From Sycon ciliatum (Eukaryota; Porifera; Calcarea; Leucosolenida; Sycettidae), in assembly GCF_964019385.1 (NCBI RefSeq), contig NC_088645.1:36070303-36134302 (forward strand): a DNA stretch of 64,000 nucleotides. The letters are read 5' to 3'. The position numbers and the translations under genes are program-made. This document shows, piece after piece, positions 1 through 9,490 of the stretch (position 1 is the stretch's first letter; each line of letters begins with the position of its first letter). A model generated the notes under the pieces. It worked only from the letters and a program-made list of their open reading frames with translations. It was not told the origin of the DNA and ran no database searches.

Positions 1-578
1 GTCCGTTGATTTCATGTCCGTTTTTGTTGATTTCATGGCCGTTTTCGTGTCACTTTCGTGTCACTTCCATCAAGCGTCATTTGTCGGGCAGTGCTAGTTG
101 TCGTAAGTTGTATAGTGATGATATCTTTTCGATTTTGACTCGTGGAAGGTCTAAGTTACATCTTGCTGTGTTAGAAGCTCTGTATATTCGTAAACTAGAT
201 CCAGAACTATGTGTACAGAAGGAGAATGTGTTATCGTTGCAGTTGTTTGGTGTCACACCTCGTGAAAGTGTGACAAGTGTCCCCTGATGTGTTCAACGTG
301 TTTGTCTACAACTTGCAGCTGTTTGTTTTTGAGTTTTTAACACTTTAATCATTTTTAACACCTATGTTGAAGTGTTGACTTTTTCTTTCTTTCATTCTCT
401 ATATAGTTATGTGTTTTTCTAATTTCCAACCTTCCCTGTACTATCCTGAAGAGAAGGGAAAGAAAACGTTTGATAGAAAAAGTGTCTACTGAATTGTGTG
501 GATTTGCGTCGTTGCATGCGAATACGTATTACGAAACTGTTTTTCCCACCGCCTCCAAACTACTGTTTGAATTATTAT
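1..578 (+). mobile_element. Penelope-like element, 3' end (family P2)
   Basis: The reading frame at 6-287 encodes the last ~75 residues of a Penelope-like GIY-YIG protein (HLSGSASCRKLYSDD, then LHLAVLEALYIRKLDPELC). It is nearly identical to the protein ending at 48083. The first residues of that frame are not part of the conserved domain. The 3' UTR runs to about 570 (GTTTGAATT) and is followed by (ATT)n, the same tail seen at 46644 on the other strand. The copy is cut by the window edge. The family assignment rests on this match to copies that keep more of the endonuclease domain. Confidence 0.7.
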
Positions 579-591
579 TATTATTATTAGC

Positions 592-931
592 AGGCAGGCA
601 TAGTGGGATGGTCTAAGACCATGATTGAGAAACAGAGGGTACCAGGTTCAAGTCCTGCTTGGAAGCGGAAGGATTTTTTCCAGCCGTGCTGCGACCCACA
701 GTTAATTGGGAACTCGTGGCCTGGCACGAGGGAAACATGGATGCAGTGAATGGGATTTCGGTCTTTGACCACTTTGTGGTGGGTCTGATCTACTCACCTC
801 CCACCGCTTAGGAACTGCATCTGCGCCTTGATCCAAGAGGGTGGTGGCGTTCCTGCGGATGCGGAAAACTGGGCCTTTGGCCGAGTCTCACGCGAACCGT
901 GAAATTTTTTAATTTTTTTTTATTATTATTA
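592..931 (+). mobile_element. tRNA-derived SINE (family 1)
   Basis: The head resembles a tRNA: an A-box-like TAGTGGGATGG near 600 and a B-box GGTTCAAGTCC at about 643. The body ends with GAGTCTCACGCGAACCGTGAA and a T-rich/(ATT)n tail. The same body end recurs near 26280-26312, so it is dispersed. The anticodon arm does not fold cleanly, so I do not call it a tRNA gene. Confidence 0.55.
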
Positions 932-3162
932 TTAAGAGAGCATGTCTGAGAATACCAAAGTATGTGTGCAAGTGGATCTCTCCGATTTCGCTCAAAATTT
1001 GCAGGTAGGTTGCCTTTGGGGTGTGGATCGACTGTGCAAAGCCCTTGAAAAAGTTTCTGAAGGGAACCTTGAAATTTGCATACCCCTCAAAAATGCCCGA
1101 AATATCACATTATTTATGGGTCTAGAAACGAGTCACGCCACAGCGTATACGAACAAGCTATGAACAAAACTCCATCAAGCCAACATTGCCTCACCTTAGA
1201 AGAGTTCCTGGAGCAGTACCGCTTACCCACGCCAGCATCCCAGAAGACGAGGTCCATCACCCCCTGACGCCACAAATGATCGTCTTGAAAATAGCCAATT
1301 TACAAGCGCTGGCAAAACAGCCAGCTACGTCCTCAATTGGCCAGAACTATACACCGGCAGATAGTAGAACACCTCTTCTAGCGCCGAGGACATGTCTCCC
1401 ATCTTCCTTTTGGGGTTTTCTTGAAATAAACTTTTTTGAATTTTTCCACTCGACCATGCTGAAATACGGCCAAAGTCATACCTGCGCAGGAAAGCTCGCC
1501 CCTCCGCGACGTCTCCTCAGCAATTTCTACTCCAACACTACTCCCAAGGCCGCAGAACAAAGTATAGTGTTGACTCTGACAAGGAAAAGCAGCGGTGATC
1601 ACTTGTCACTCCAAACGACAAGCTTCTCCTTGCGCCACCAATAATTTTTTGTGCGACTGTTGATGCAAAAGTGACTGAAGGCCTGAGCGCAGTTTTTGAA
1701 TTTTATTGCAAGATGCACGGTGAGATCGCGTGCTCTGTGACGTAGGATGACGCTTCCTGCATCACGATACGCGGCCAACGATCGTGAAAGTGCCTGGAAC
1801 GCTACTCGGAACAGACCATGATGGCAGAGGTAAGATGAGCTTCATTTCCTGCTTGAACTGCTGAGTACCCCAACAAACTGTTCTAGGAGTGTTGCAATGG
1901 CAGCAAGCCGTTGAAATATGCCCCGTACAGCATGGAGAGTTATTCGTCTTTCACACTTACCTCCTGCAATCCCGAACATAGTCCAACAGTAAAAGTCCCT
2001 TGTTTTCATGTCGATGCTCGACAAAAGCGGCTAGCTCGGTCCCTGTGTTGACTGGCACGCGAGTAGCACTGACTGCACGCACTTGTCGCGTGAACTTCAT
2101 GAGAGATTTCTTACGTCATAAAGAATGTGATTTCATCATCATTTCACTGGTCTTCGACCTACATGGTCAGGGAAAGTCCCAGTTCGTAGGCCTACAACAC
2201 TCCCAGGGTGTTCTTGAGCGCAGTAACAACACAAGTGGGATCACTTCCAGACCAACGGGCGTTCAAGGCGAGTAACCATGGTAACAAGCGCACTTGACGA
2301 AGGTGACTCTGAAATCTCGTGAGCCGTGGGCCACGCGACTTGGCATTCTTGCGTCACAAGGCACGTGATTTCACCGTGCATCTTGCAATAAAATTCAAAA
2401 ACTGCGCTCAGGCCTTCAGTCACTTTTGCATCAACAGTCGCACAAAAAATTATTGGTGGCGCAAGGAGAAGCTTGTCGTTTGGAGTGACAAGTGATCACC
2501 GCTGCTTTTCCTTGTCAGAGTCAAAACTACACTTTGTTCTGCGGCCTTGGGAGTAGTGTTGGAGTAGAAATTGCTGAGGAGACGTCGCGACGGGGCGAGC
2601 TTTCCTGCGCAGGTATGACTTTGGCCGTATTTCAGCATGGTCGAGTGGAAAAATTCAAAAAAGTTTATTTCAAGAAAACCCCAAAAGGAAGATGGGGGAC
2701 ATGTCCTCAGCGCTAGAAGAGGTGTTCTACTATCTGCCGGTGTATAGTTCTGGCCAATTGAGGACGTAGCTGGCTGTTTTGCCAGCGCTTGTAAATTGGC
2801 TATTTTCAAGACGATCATTTGTGGCGTCAGGGGGTGATGGTCCTCGTCTTCTGGGATGCTGGCGTGGCTAAGCGGTACAGCTCCAGGAACTCTTCTAAGG
2901 TGAGGCAATGTTGGCTTGATGGAGTTTTGTTCATAGCTTGTTCGTATACGCTGTGGCGTGACTCGTTTCTAGACCCATAAATAATGTGATATTTCGGGCA
3001 TTTTTGAGGGGTATGCAAATTTCAAGGTTCCCTTCAGAAACTTTTTCAAGGGCTTTGCACAGTCGATCCACACCCCAAAGGCAACCTACCTGCAAATTTT
3101 GAGCGAAATCGGAGAGATCCACTTGCACACATACTTTGGTATTCTCAGACATGCTCTCTTAA
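932..3162. repeat. 2.2-kb element with ~0.8-kb inverted arms
   Basis: The left arm (932 to about 1745) is repeated almost exactly in inverse orientation at about 2350-3162, around a ~600-bp spacer. The ends are AGAGAGCATGTCTG and its complement, each next to TA, which fits a TA target duplication. Mirror-image open frames (152 and 74 codons) in the arms follow from the symmetry and match no family I recognise. It could be a foldback-type DNA transposon or a non-autonomous long-TIR element. The spacer has no obvious coding. Confidence 0.7.
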
Positions 3163-3302
3163 ATTTTTGATAGGGCAATCCCCACAGGCCTAAGGCCTTT
3201 TGACAGGGTACCCTAAAAAATGAAGAACAGAATTACGGAAGGTATGCAAGGAAGAACTTGAGCGGACCTCCGCTGGGAGGGTATGACTAGATGTACAACG
3301 TA

Positions 3303-3773
3303 GCTCTCTTGTATGGTACTTAACCCCTGCTATAAATGTGTTGTTTAGGAAGACTGGTGTATTGTGCAAGTCATAAAGAAGAAATGGGGCAGATACACGA
3401 CTTACAATTTTCAAAAACCAGCTTCGTGTTATGTCTAATTTGTGTCAAAATTGTAATGTTTAGACATGACAATATCATTGGCTGTACTTCTCGAATATGG
3501 GACATAACCCCTGCTATAAATGTGTTATTTAGGCAGACTGGACCATTGTGCAAGTCATAAAGAAGAAATGGGGCAGATATACGACTTACATTTTTCAAAA
3601 CCTGGCTTCGTGTTATGTGTAATTTGTGTCAAAATTGTAGTATTTCAACATGACAATATCACTGGCTGTACTTCTCTTATATGGTACTTAACCCCTGCTA
3701 GAAATGTGTTGTTTAGGAAGACTGGTGTATTGTGCAAGTCATAAAGAAGAAATGGGGCAGATACACGACTTAC
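3303..3773. repeat. 184-bp tandem array, about 2.5 copies
   Basis: The motif TAACCCCTGCTATAAATG starts at 3321, 3505 and 3689, exactly 184 bp apart each time, and the copies differ by scattered substitutions. The last unit is interrupted by a small retroposed insert and resumes at 3945 to about 3990 with AATTTTCAAAAACCAGC. Confidence 0.8.
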
Positions 3774-3948
<175 letters not shown>

Positions 3949-3990
3949 ACAATTTTCAAAAACCAGCTTCGTGTTATGTGCAATTTGGGT

Positions 3991-4414
3991 CAATTTTTAG
4001 TATCCGGATTAACCTAGGATACGACTCTGAATAGTTCTGAACAGTTACCGTAACACTACAGGCTGTCTCATAACTGCTGCTGTTGCCATCACTGCTATCA
4101 AGTAGTTCGGACATGGCAGGAGGTAAACAAATTGCTGGTAGTCTTTCAAAGAATACTGGCGAGTGATGGGCTGTAAACGAAATGTGCTGCCTCAATAATT
4201 TCAAAAACTAGACACCCATGCTGCACGCTTGGAGGTGAAGTACAGAAGGCGAGTCGATCCGAGTATGACCTTTCGGACTGGACTGGACTGAACTATTCCA
4301 AAAATAACAACGAGGGGTCACGGGTGCGAGTCAACCCCTGTGACACGGATTTCTGTGCCGTGTCACCTCCCTAGTTTGAGTACGACTCCCTGATGTAAAC
4401 ACAGCCTTGATCAT
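3991..4414. other. no gene recognised
   Basis: Unique-looking sequence with no convincing open frame or repeat. The segment near 4386 (GACTCCCTGATGTAAAC) resembles the stem of the hairpin near 50721-50755. Confidence 0.4.
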
Positions 4415-4450
4415 CAAGAGTCCATCGACCCCGGAGTTCATGGACTCTTG
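4415..4450. repeat. 36-bp CAAGAGT micro-MITE
   Basis: CAAGAGTCCAT and ATGGACTCTTG are exact inverted copies 14 bases apart. They match the termini of the CAAGAGT MITE family found at 21951-22327 and 27411-27731. No target duplication remains visible, so an independent hairpin cannot be excluded. Confidence 0.45.
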
Positions 4451-4588
4451 ATTTGACGAAAAAGAAGTTAAGAGAAGTGCAAAGCTGAGCTGGAGTGCAG
4501 CCGCCCAATAGCGGACTGAAAACTACTAGTAGTAGGATGAAAAGAGCACAGACGAAGCCAATACAGTCAAAACCAGAGGCAAATGGTA

Positions 4589-6721
4589 TCAAATGCGAAT
4601 GCCCGCCTCAGCAACCGCCAAGGTGGGAGGTGAGTCCAACTGCACCGGCCGAAGATTCCGGGATCCGCGCAAACACATCACGCTGGACCGGAGTAGGGCA
4701 AAACTCAATTTGCATCGAACCCAAGACATAACACAGCTGTATGCTTCTCCAGTCTTCGCGGCTTGAAGAGAAGCTATCCGCTTGTAGAGCGACTCCGCGT
4801 GTTTGCCCAAACCACCAGTGGTAGAGAATATGGCCGGAACAAACGACGAATGCTCTATGTCGCGGACACGTTGCTCGTAGCAGCGCCGCTTCTCCTTCTC
4901 GTGCTTGGTGTAGCAGGAAGCAATGGAGGCGGCGCGGTTTGAGGTCGCATGAGGATTGAAAACCCTCACATCGATGAAGGTGCGCTCAAACCGGCCACCC
5001 CAGATGCCACTTGCCGCAACGTCGAGACGGGCCTGCTCAGTCTGGATAGCGGTGCGATACCGGAACTGCTCCCCAGTGACCGGCTGCAGGTGGGGCTCCA
5101 CGGAGACATTGTGAGCCACTCGCTTCAGCATATGGGCAGTGAGGTCACGCACCTCATTGTGCCGCACCGACGGAAACCCCCCTGTGGGGCAAGACAAAGC
5201 GTGAGCGACTGAAAATGTGGCTCCACAGCTGCAAGATGATGGCAGTCGCTGTGGAAGCCAGCCGTAGCGCAAGTGGATTCCGTCGCGGAACTCACCCTTG
5301 GTGAGGGTCAAGCCATGCCGCTTCAAGGGTCGACAGGTCAGCCAGGAAGAAGCTCCCTTCTCCGACGCTAGCGCAATGACCCGCTGCAACTCAGTATCCA
5401 CAGATGAGGAAAGAAGCACAGCATCAGCCCGAACCGAGGCGTCAACTGTGTTCTTCGCTTGCTTCTTGGCAGCGCGTACATCGTCAATGGCGGTGCCTAA
5501 TTCCATATCTTGGACCAAGATACGGCTTGTCAGTGGCGCGGTGATGTCTCGAGAAGACTGATATTGGGAGGCTCGCGACGATGGGTGGGGCAGCCCAAGA
5601 CCGCCGAAGCGACACGGAAGAGCAAGGAGGCTGCGCTCCTGGGTATTCACCGGTCGTCCCAGAAGGGCAGGGATCAGCATGTTGGACACAGCATCATCGA
5701 GTGGAAGCAGGTGCTCATCCACGGCTGGCATGCCTCGGCAGAGAAAGGTCCACTTACTCTGTAGGCCACGGGTGTACGCGGCATACGCAGCTTGAGGCTG
5801 AGAGTGGGCATAGTCACTCAGCCGTTGGACCTGTGCGACCCACTCCTCGACCTTCTGCTGCACGTACTGCGTGGCGAACGCGGATGACCCGATGGCTGCA
5901 CCAAGGTAGCGGCATCCATCTGCCTGGATGGAAACACCAGTACCAGCGAAAATCCGGATGGCCTCGTTGAGGAGTGGGGGCTTGACCACTAGGACTGACT
6001 TAGCTGGATTTGGGAAGTAGCCATATTTGGGGCCCTTCTCAATCAGCTGATCCCACCACACTCGGACGCTCTTCAGCTTGCCACCGGATCCGGCATCATC
6101 TGCATACCATGCCTGTACGGCTCCTTCTGTTGCAACAGCTTTCATAAGTGGGATGATGCCAATGGCATACATCGCCATGGCGACGGGGTCGCCCTGTGTG
6201 GTACCCTCACATGACAAGATCTTCTCGCCGCCGACGAAGAGGCTAGCGGGCTTTCGGTAGGTGTTGATCACGAGTATGGTGAGTGATGGGCATAGGTGCT
6301 GGATGTTACGGAGGCACACTTCGCGATTTAGGCAGTTAAACGCGTTGGTAGCGTCAGCCAGAAGAATGGCTTCAGTGGAAGGATCATCAAATACGTCGCA
6401 CATCGCATGGATTGCCGCCTCTATGCCGCTATCTTGCCCCGCACATAGCTGGAGACTGCCAGCAGCTTCCATGATTTCGGGGCGGATCACCTCGAGGATG
6501 GCCTTCCCCACTATGCGCCGCAAGACTTCCCCGATGCCTATTGGCCTGACTCCAGGGCATTTGTCGAGTGGAATCAGCCTGCATGCAGTGTAGGCGTCTA
6601 GTGACGCCGGGTCCACGTACGTAGTAGCGAGACGACGAGCACACTTGGCCATAGCGTCACAGAGTTGGTCCGATGTATCGGCAAAGGATGTACACATGTG
6701 CCGCCAAGATGCAGCATCCAC
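4589..6721 (-). CDS. LINE reverse transcriptase / REL endonuclease, main part
   Basis: A 710-codon frame for the catalytic part of a non-LTR retrotransposon protein, which would copy its RNA at a nicked chromosomal site. Reverse transcriptase motifs in order: RPIGIGEVLRR (59-69), DATNAFN (123-129), TTQGDP (174-179) and the catalytic YADD (206-209). Near the C-terminus lies an R2-like finger C-x-C-x7-H-x3-C (C497, C499, H507, C511). After it comes a restriction-like endonuclease region with RLD (565-567) and FIDVRVFNP (582-590). This order is that of early-branching LINEs (R2/NeSL/CRE type). The clade itself is inferred. The frame is the same as that of the upstream finger ORF, from which one in-frame stop separates it. 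Confidence 0.8.
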   Translation of the reverse strand: MDAASWRHMCTSFADTSDQLCDAMAKCARRLATTYVDPASLDAYTACRLIPLDKCPGVRPIGIGEVLRRIVGKAILEVIRPEIMEAAGSLQLCAGQDSGIEAAIHAMCDVFDDPSTEAILLADATNAFNCLNREVCLRNIQHLCPSLTILVINTYRKPASLFVGGEKILSCEGTTQGDPVAMAMYAIGIIPLMKAVATEGAVQAWYADDAGSGGKLKSVRVWWDQLIEKGPKYGYFPNPAKSVLVVKPPLLNEAIRIFAGTGVSIQADGCRYLGAAIGSSAFATQYVQQKVEEWVAQVQRLSDYAHSQPQAAYAAYTRGLQSKWTFLCRGMPAVDEHLLPLDDAVSNMLIPALLGRPVNTQERSLLALPCRFGGLGLPHPSSRASQYQSSRDITAPLTSRILVQDMELGTAIDDVRAAKKQAKNTVDASVRADAVLLSSSVDTELQRVIALASEKGASSWLTCRPLKRHGLTLTKGEFRDGIHLRYGWLPQRLPSSCSCGATFSVAHALSCPTGGFPSVRHNEVRDLTAHMLKRVAHNVSVEPHLQPVTGEQFRYRTAIQTEQARLDVAASGIWGGRFERTFIDVRVFNPHATSNRAASIASCYTKHEKEKRRCYEQRVRDIEHSSFVPAIFSTTGGLGKHAESLYKRIASLQAAKTGEAYSCVMSWVRCKLSFALLRSSVMCLRGSRNLRPVQLDSPPTLAVAEAGIRI

Positions 6722-6775
6722 CCCGGAGGGACCGGCAGCTCCTTGGGTGTGCAGGGCGGCCTTGCGTAGTGCGTC

Positions 6776-7999
6776 TCAGTTGAGTGACTCAAAGCGTACA
6801 GGGTGGGGAGGCACGGGTGCCTGGCCCTGAAGCAATGCTTCCGCATGAAGAGGCTGCGCCTCCGGGTGCTTGGCCTTGAGGAGATCCCGAACGGTGCTTC
6901 CATTGATGGAGTCATCCAGGTCCAGCACTCCTCCACGACCACCATCTGCCAACATGTGGGTGGCGGACCTCAGTTTCCCATTGGTCACGAGGTTTGCAAA
7001 GTCTCTGGCGTCATCGGCCCTGCTTTTCGGGGATGACGCGTGTGCTCGCAGGAGGTGCTGGATATTGCGGCATTCATAGAGCAGCTCGTCAAGCTCACCA
7101 CGATTCCAGAGGTCAAGGCGCGCCTGGAGACGCTTAGAGAATGACTGTGACGAGGATGCATGGGGTTGTTGTAGGAGCAGTTGCAGGAATACCAAAGCAA
7201 TTTTGATGGCCTGACCCTCATATGGACCTGCATCTCCAAAGCATTGCAGATAGCTGCTGAGTGTGGAGATAAAAGCTCTGCCCGTAGTTCCATGAGGCAC
7301 ATCAAAGGTGTTTGGCCTGAAGTGCACTGCTTCCTCGTATGCTGCATGAATGGCAGCTTGTGTGGCTTGACTGTCCATTGCTCCAAGTGTGAATGGTCCT
7401 GTTGTTGATTCCACATGTGGAGGAAGTGAAACGTGTGCGTCTGCAGCGATTTGATCCTCACGCTGGCTGGCATCCAATGTGGCGAGCAGCTGGGCTGCTT
7501 GACTGTCTGAGGCCGCTTCCTCGTGGATGTCAGAGTCATTGGCATTGCTCGCGGTGTCACCTTCCAGCGTGTCCCATGCAAATTGCTGGGAGCTCGATAT
7601 CGAGACAGGAGTCGTCGACAGCGCCGCGGAGAGCGCAGCTGAGGCAATCTCCTCAGCGGTTGTTGCCTTCCTCGGGGTCTGCAAACCCTGCACTACCGTA
7701 CTCACAACACTGCCGCTGGCCCGAGGCCCAGCCGCCGTTACCGTATCGCCCGTACCCGTACACTGCGAAGATGGTTGGTTTGCCGCGGGTGGTTGGTTCT
7801 TGCACCTTCCATTTTGAGCAGGGCCGCAGTTTCGGCAGTTCCATCCACCCTTGACACAAGCACAGCCAACACAGGAGCCTTTGTCGTTGCACCGACAACA
7901 TTGGTGGCCACCCTGCATGGCGCGCTTGGCGATATGACGCGCACCGCACTGAAACCAATCGAAGATCTGCTCAAAAGCCCGGAGCTGCAAAAAACTCAA
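6776..7999 (-). pseudogene. LINE N-terminal Cys-rich region, stopped by one in-frame TGA
   Basis: The first 407 codons of the same LINE protein. Residues 34-66 hold a dense cysteine cluster (C34, C35, C37, C43, C46, C48, C55, C58, C66), of a kind I recall at the N-terminus of this RT family in sponges and cnidarians. A Ser/Ala-rich linker follows. The frame stops at a TGA (6776-6778) and continues without shift into the reverse transcriptase, passing through GAAGPSGVDA just before the ATG at 6721. The original protein was therefore probably about 1,140 residues, and this copy has a single disabling change in view. The start at 7999 places the finger close to the N-terminus. The 5' UTR is not delimited. 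Confidence 0.65.
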
Positions 8000-8360
8000 C
8001 TCATCATTGTGTGTGCCTTTTCAGACGTATCTTGATACCGTGCGATCATACAGTGATACACTACGTTACCGTATACTTTGGATACGCATTGCGCATGTAC
8101 CCATGCGATTCGCCGGGATCGCGGAAGTGCCTGCAAGACGCACTCCGGTGTAAACGCGAAAACGGTTCCTCCGCGAAAATTGTTCCAGGCATACACCGGT
8201 TTCCCCCTGGAATCCACAGCCCACTAATTTCTGATGTATGATTAGCCGGGCTAGCCGTTTTCGCGGTCTGCAGCAACTGGGATCATCCGCGGAAACGGTT
8301 CCAGGCTCCAGTCTGTACATCCTTGACTGCTCCAGTACTGAGAAACTATTCGAAGACTTT
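8000..8360. other. probable LINE 5' flank, nothing else recognised
   Basis: This lies just upstream of the LINE start. It holds no conserved coding and may include the LINE 5' UTR, whose end I cannot place. Confidence 0.3.
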
Positions 8361-8504
8361 TGTGACTGTTGCTTTCCATTGCCTTTGTAGAGAATCACTC
8401 GCGATGGCCGAGATAATTAATAAATGAGAGTTTGTGACTGTTGCTTTCCATTGCCTTTGTAGAGAATCACTCGCGATGGCCGAGATAATTAATAAATGAG
8501 AGTT
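8361..8504. repeat. 72-bp tandem duplication
   Basis: TTGTGACTGTTGCTTTCCAT begins at 8361 and again at 8433, and the next unit starts at 8505 and diverges after a few bases. The two 72-bp copies look identical, so this is a recent duplication. Confidence 0.85.
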
Positions 8505-8539
8505 TGTGAGAATTCTTATTTTATGGCTTTCCTCTCAGA

Positions 8540-8880
8540 CCTTACAATTTTTCAGTAGCTGTACTGCTGGCACTTGGCTTGGAGACATTTAGCAGGATTT
8601 GTGAGAACCTATACAGCTGGTACTTCAGTACATGGCTACCTGAACATTGATGGATATCTCGATTTGGTTTGTAGATGCAAATCATCGACAGCGTTCGTAT
8701 CGCTTATACAATAGAGAGTCAATACAGATGGCCGAGACATTTAGCATAATTTGTGAGATATTAACCTGCACAGCTAGTACTTCAGTACATGGCTAGCTGA
8801 AGTATGGAGATTATGGAGATCTGGATTTGATTTCTGGATGTGAATCACCGTCAGCACTTATCAAGCCATCCATGCAGTAC
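8540..8880. repeat. diverged ~158-bp tandem repeat
   Basis: GTACTTCAGTACATGGCTA recurs about 158 bp apart (near 8620 and 8778), with similar surroundings (GAGACATTTAGCA, ATTTGTGAGA). The two copies are clearly older than the 72-bp duplication beside them. Confidence 0.6.
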
Positions 8881-9136
8881 ACCTACGTGAAGAACTCCTC
8901 AAGTCATGTATGTTGTACGCCTACGTGAAGAACTTAGTGGAGCTAGTGGAGCTGCACCATACTCTTAACATCTTGGCTGTGTCTGTGTCTGGCCAGAAAG
9001 CTAGAGATTACCTGGGGCCCGCTCCCTCTACAAGAGGTCAGAGCTGGTGTCCAAGTGTCGTCATGAGAACAAGTTCTACCTTCGTAACTTTGTCGGCCAC
9101 ACATGCATAGCTTTGTAATCACGCTACCTGCTTTGT

Positions 9137-9490
9137 GTGTGGGTGAGGGTATGTGTCTGCGGCTGTGACTTTCGCTGTCCGAATGACTTATCCCGACACA
9201 AGAATTACTGTGTGGAGAGGAGTATGTGGGAGAGACAGAGTGTGTCAGGGAGCGAGTCCAGGAACATTACCGAGAAGCGAGAGCCTGTGCACCGCAGAAG
9301 CCCTTGGGAGAGCACTGCGCATTGCACCAACCAACCACTACAACATCCATCCACAGCGCCATTCATTCCCTTCACATCACCATCCATACTCGCAACGGAA
9401 GTGTCATACGTGAACCGCCGGATAAGGGAGGCAATCCACATCTCCAGACACCAAGGTGAACCGTGATCGTGGCTGGGTGTGCAAGCTGCC
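9137..9490 (+). pseudogene. GIY-YIG endonuclease fragment
   Basis: In one frame CPNDLSRHKNYC gives a finger-like Cys/His cluster. In an overlapping frame EYVGETE and RVQEH, followed by PLGEHCALH, match the core of a GIY-YIG nuclease. RRIREAIHI and KVNRDRGW match its C-terminal part. The pieces are in order but in different frames, so this is a degraded domain, probably from a Penelope-like or other GIY-YIG retroelement. It runs against the DIRS-like fossil on the other strand. Confidence 0.45.

Noticed and set aside
1186-2908. Mirrored 152-codon genes in the inverted arms
   Set aside because: They match no family, and both exist because the arms are copies. No splice or start context supports them.
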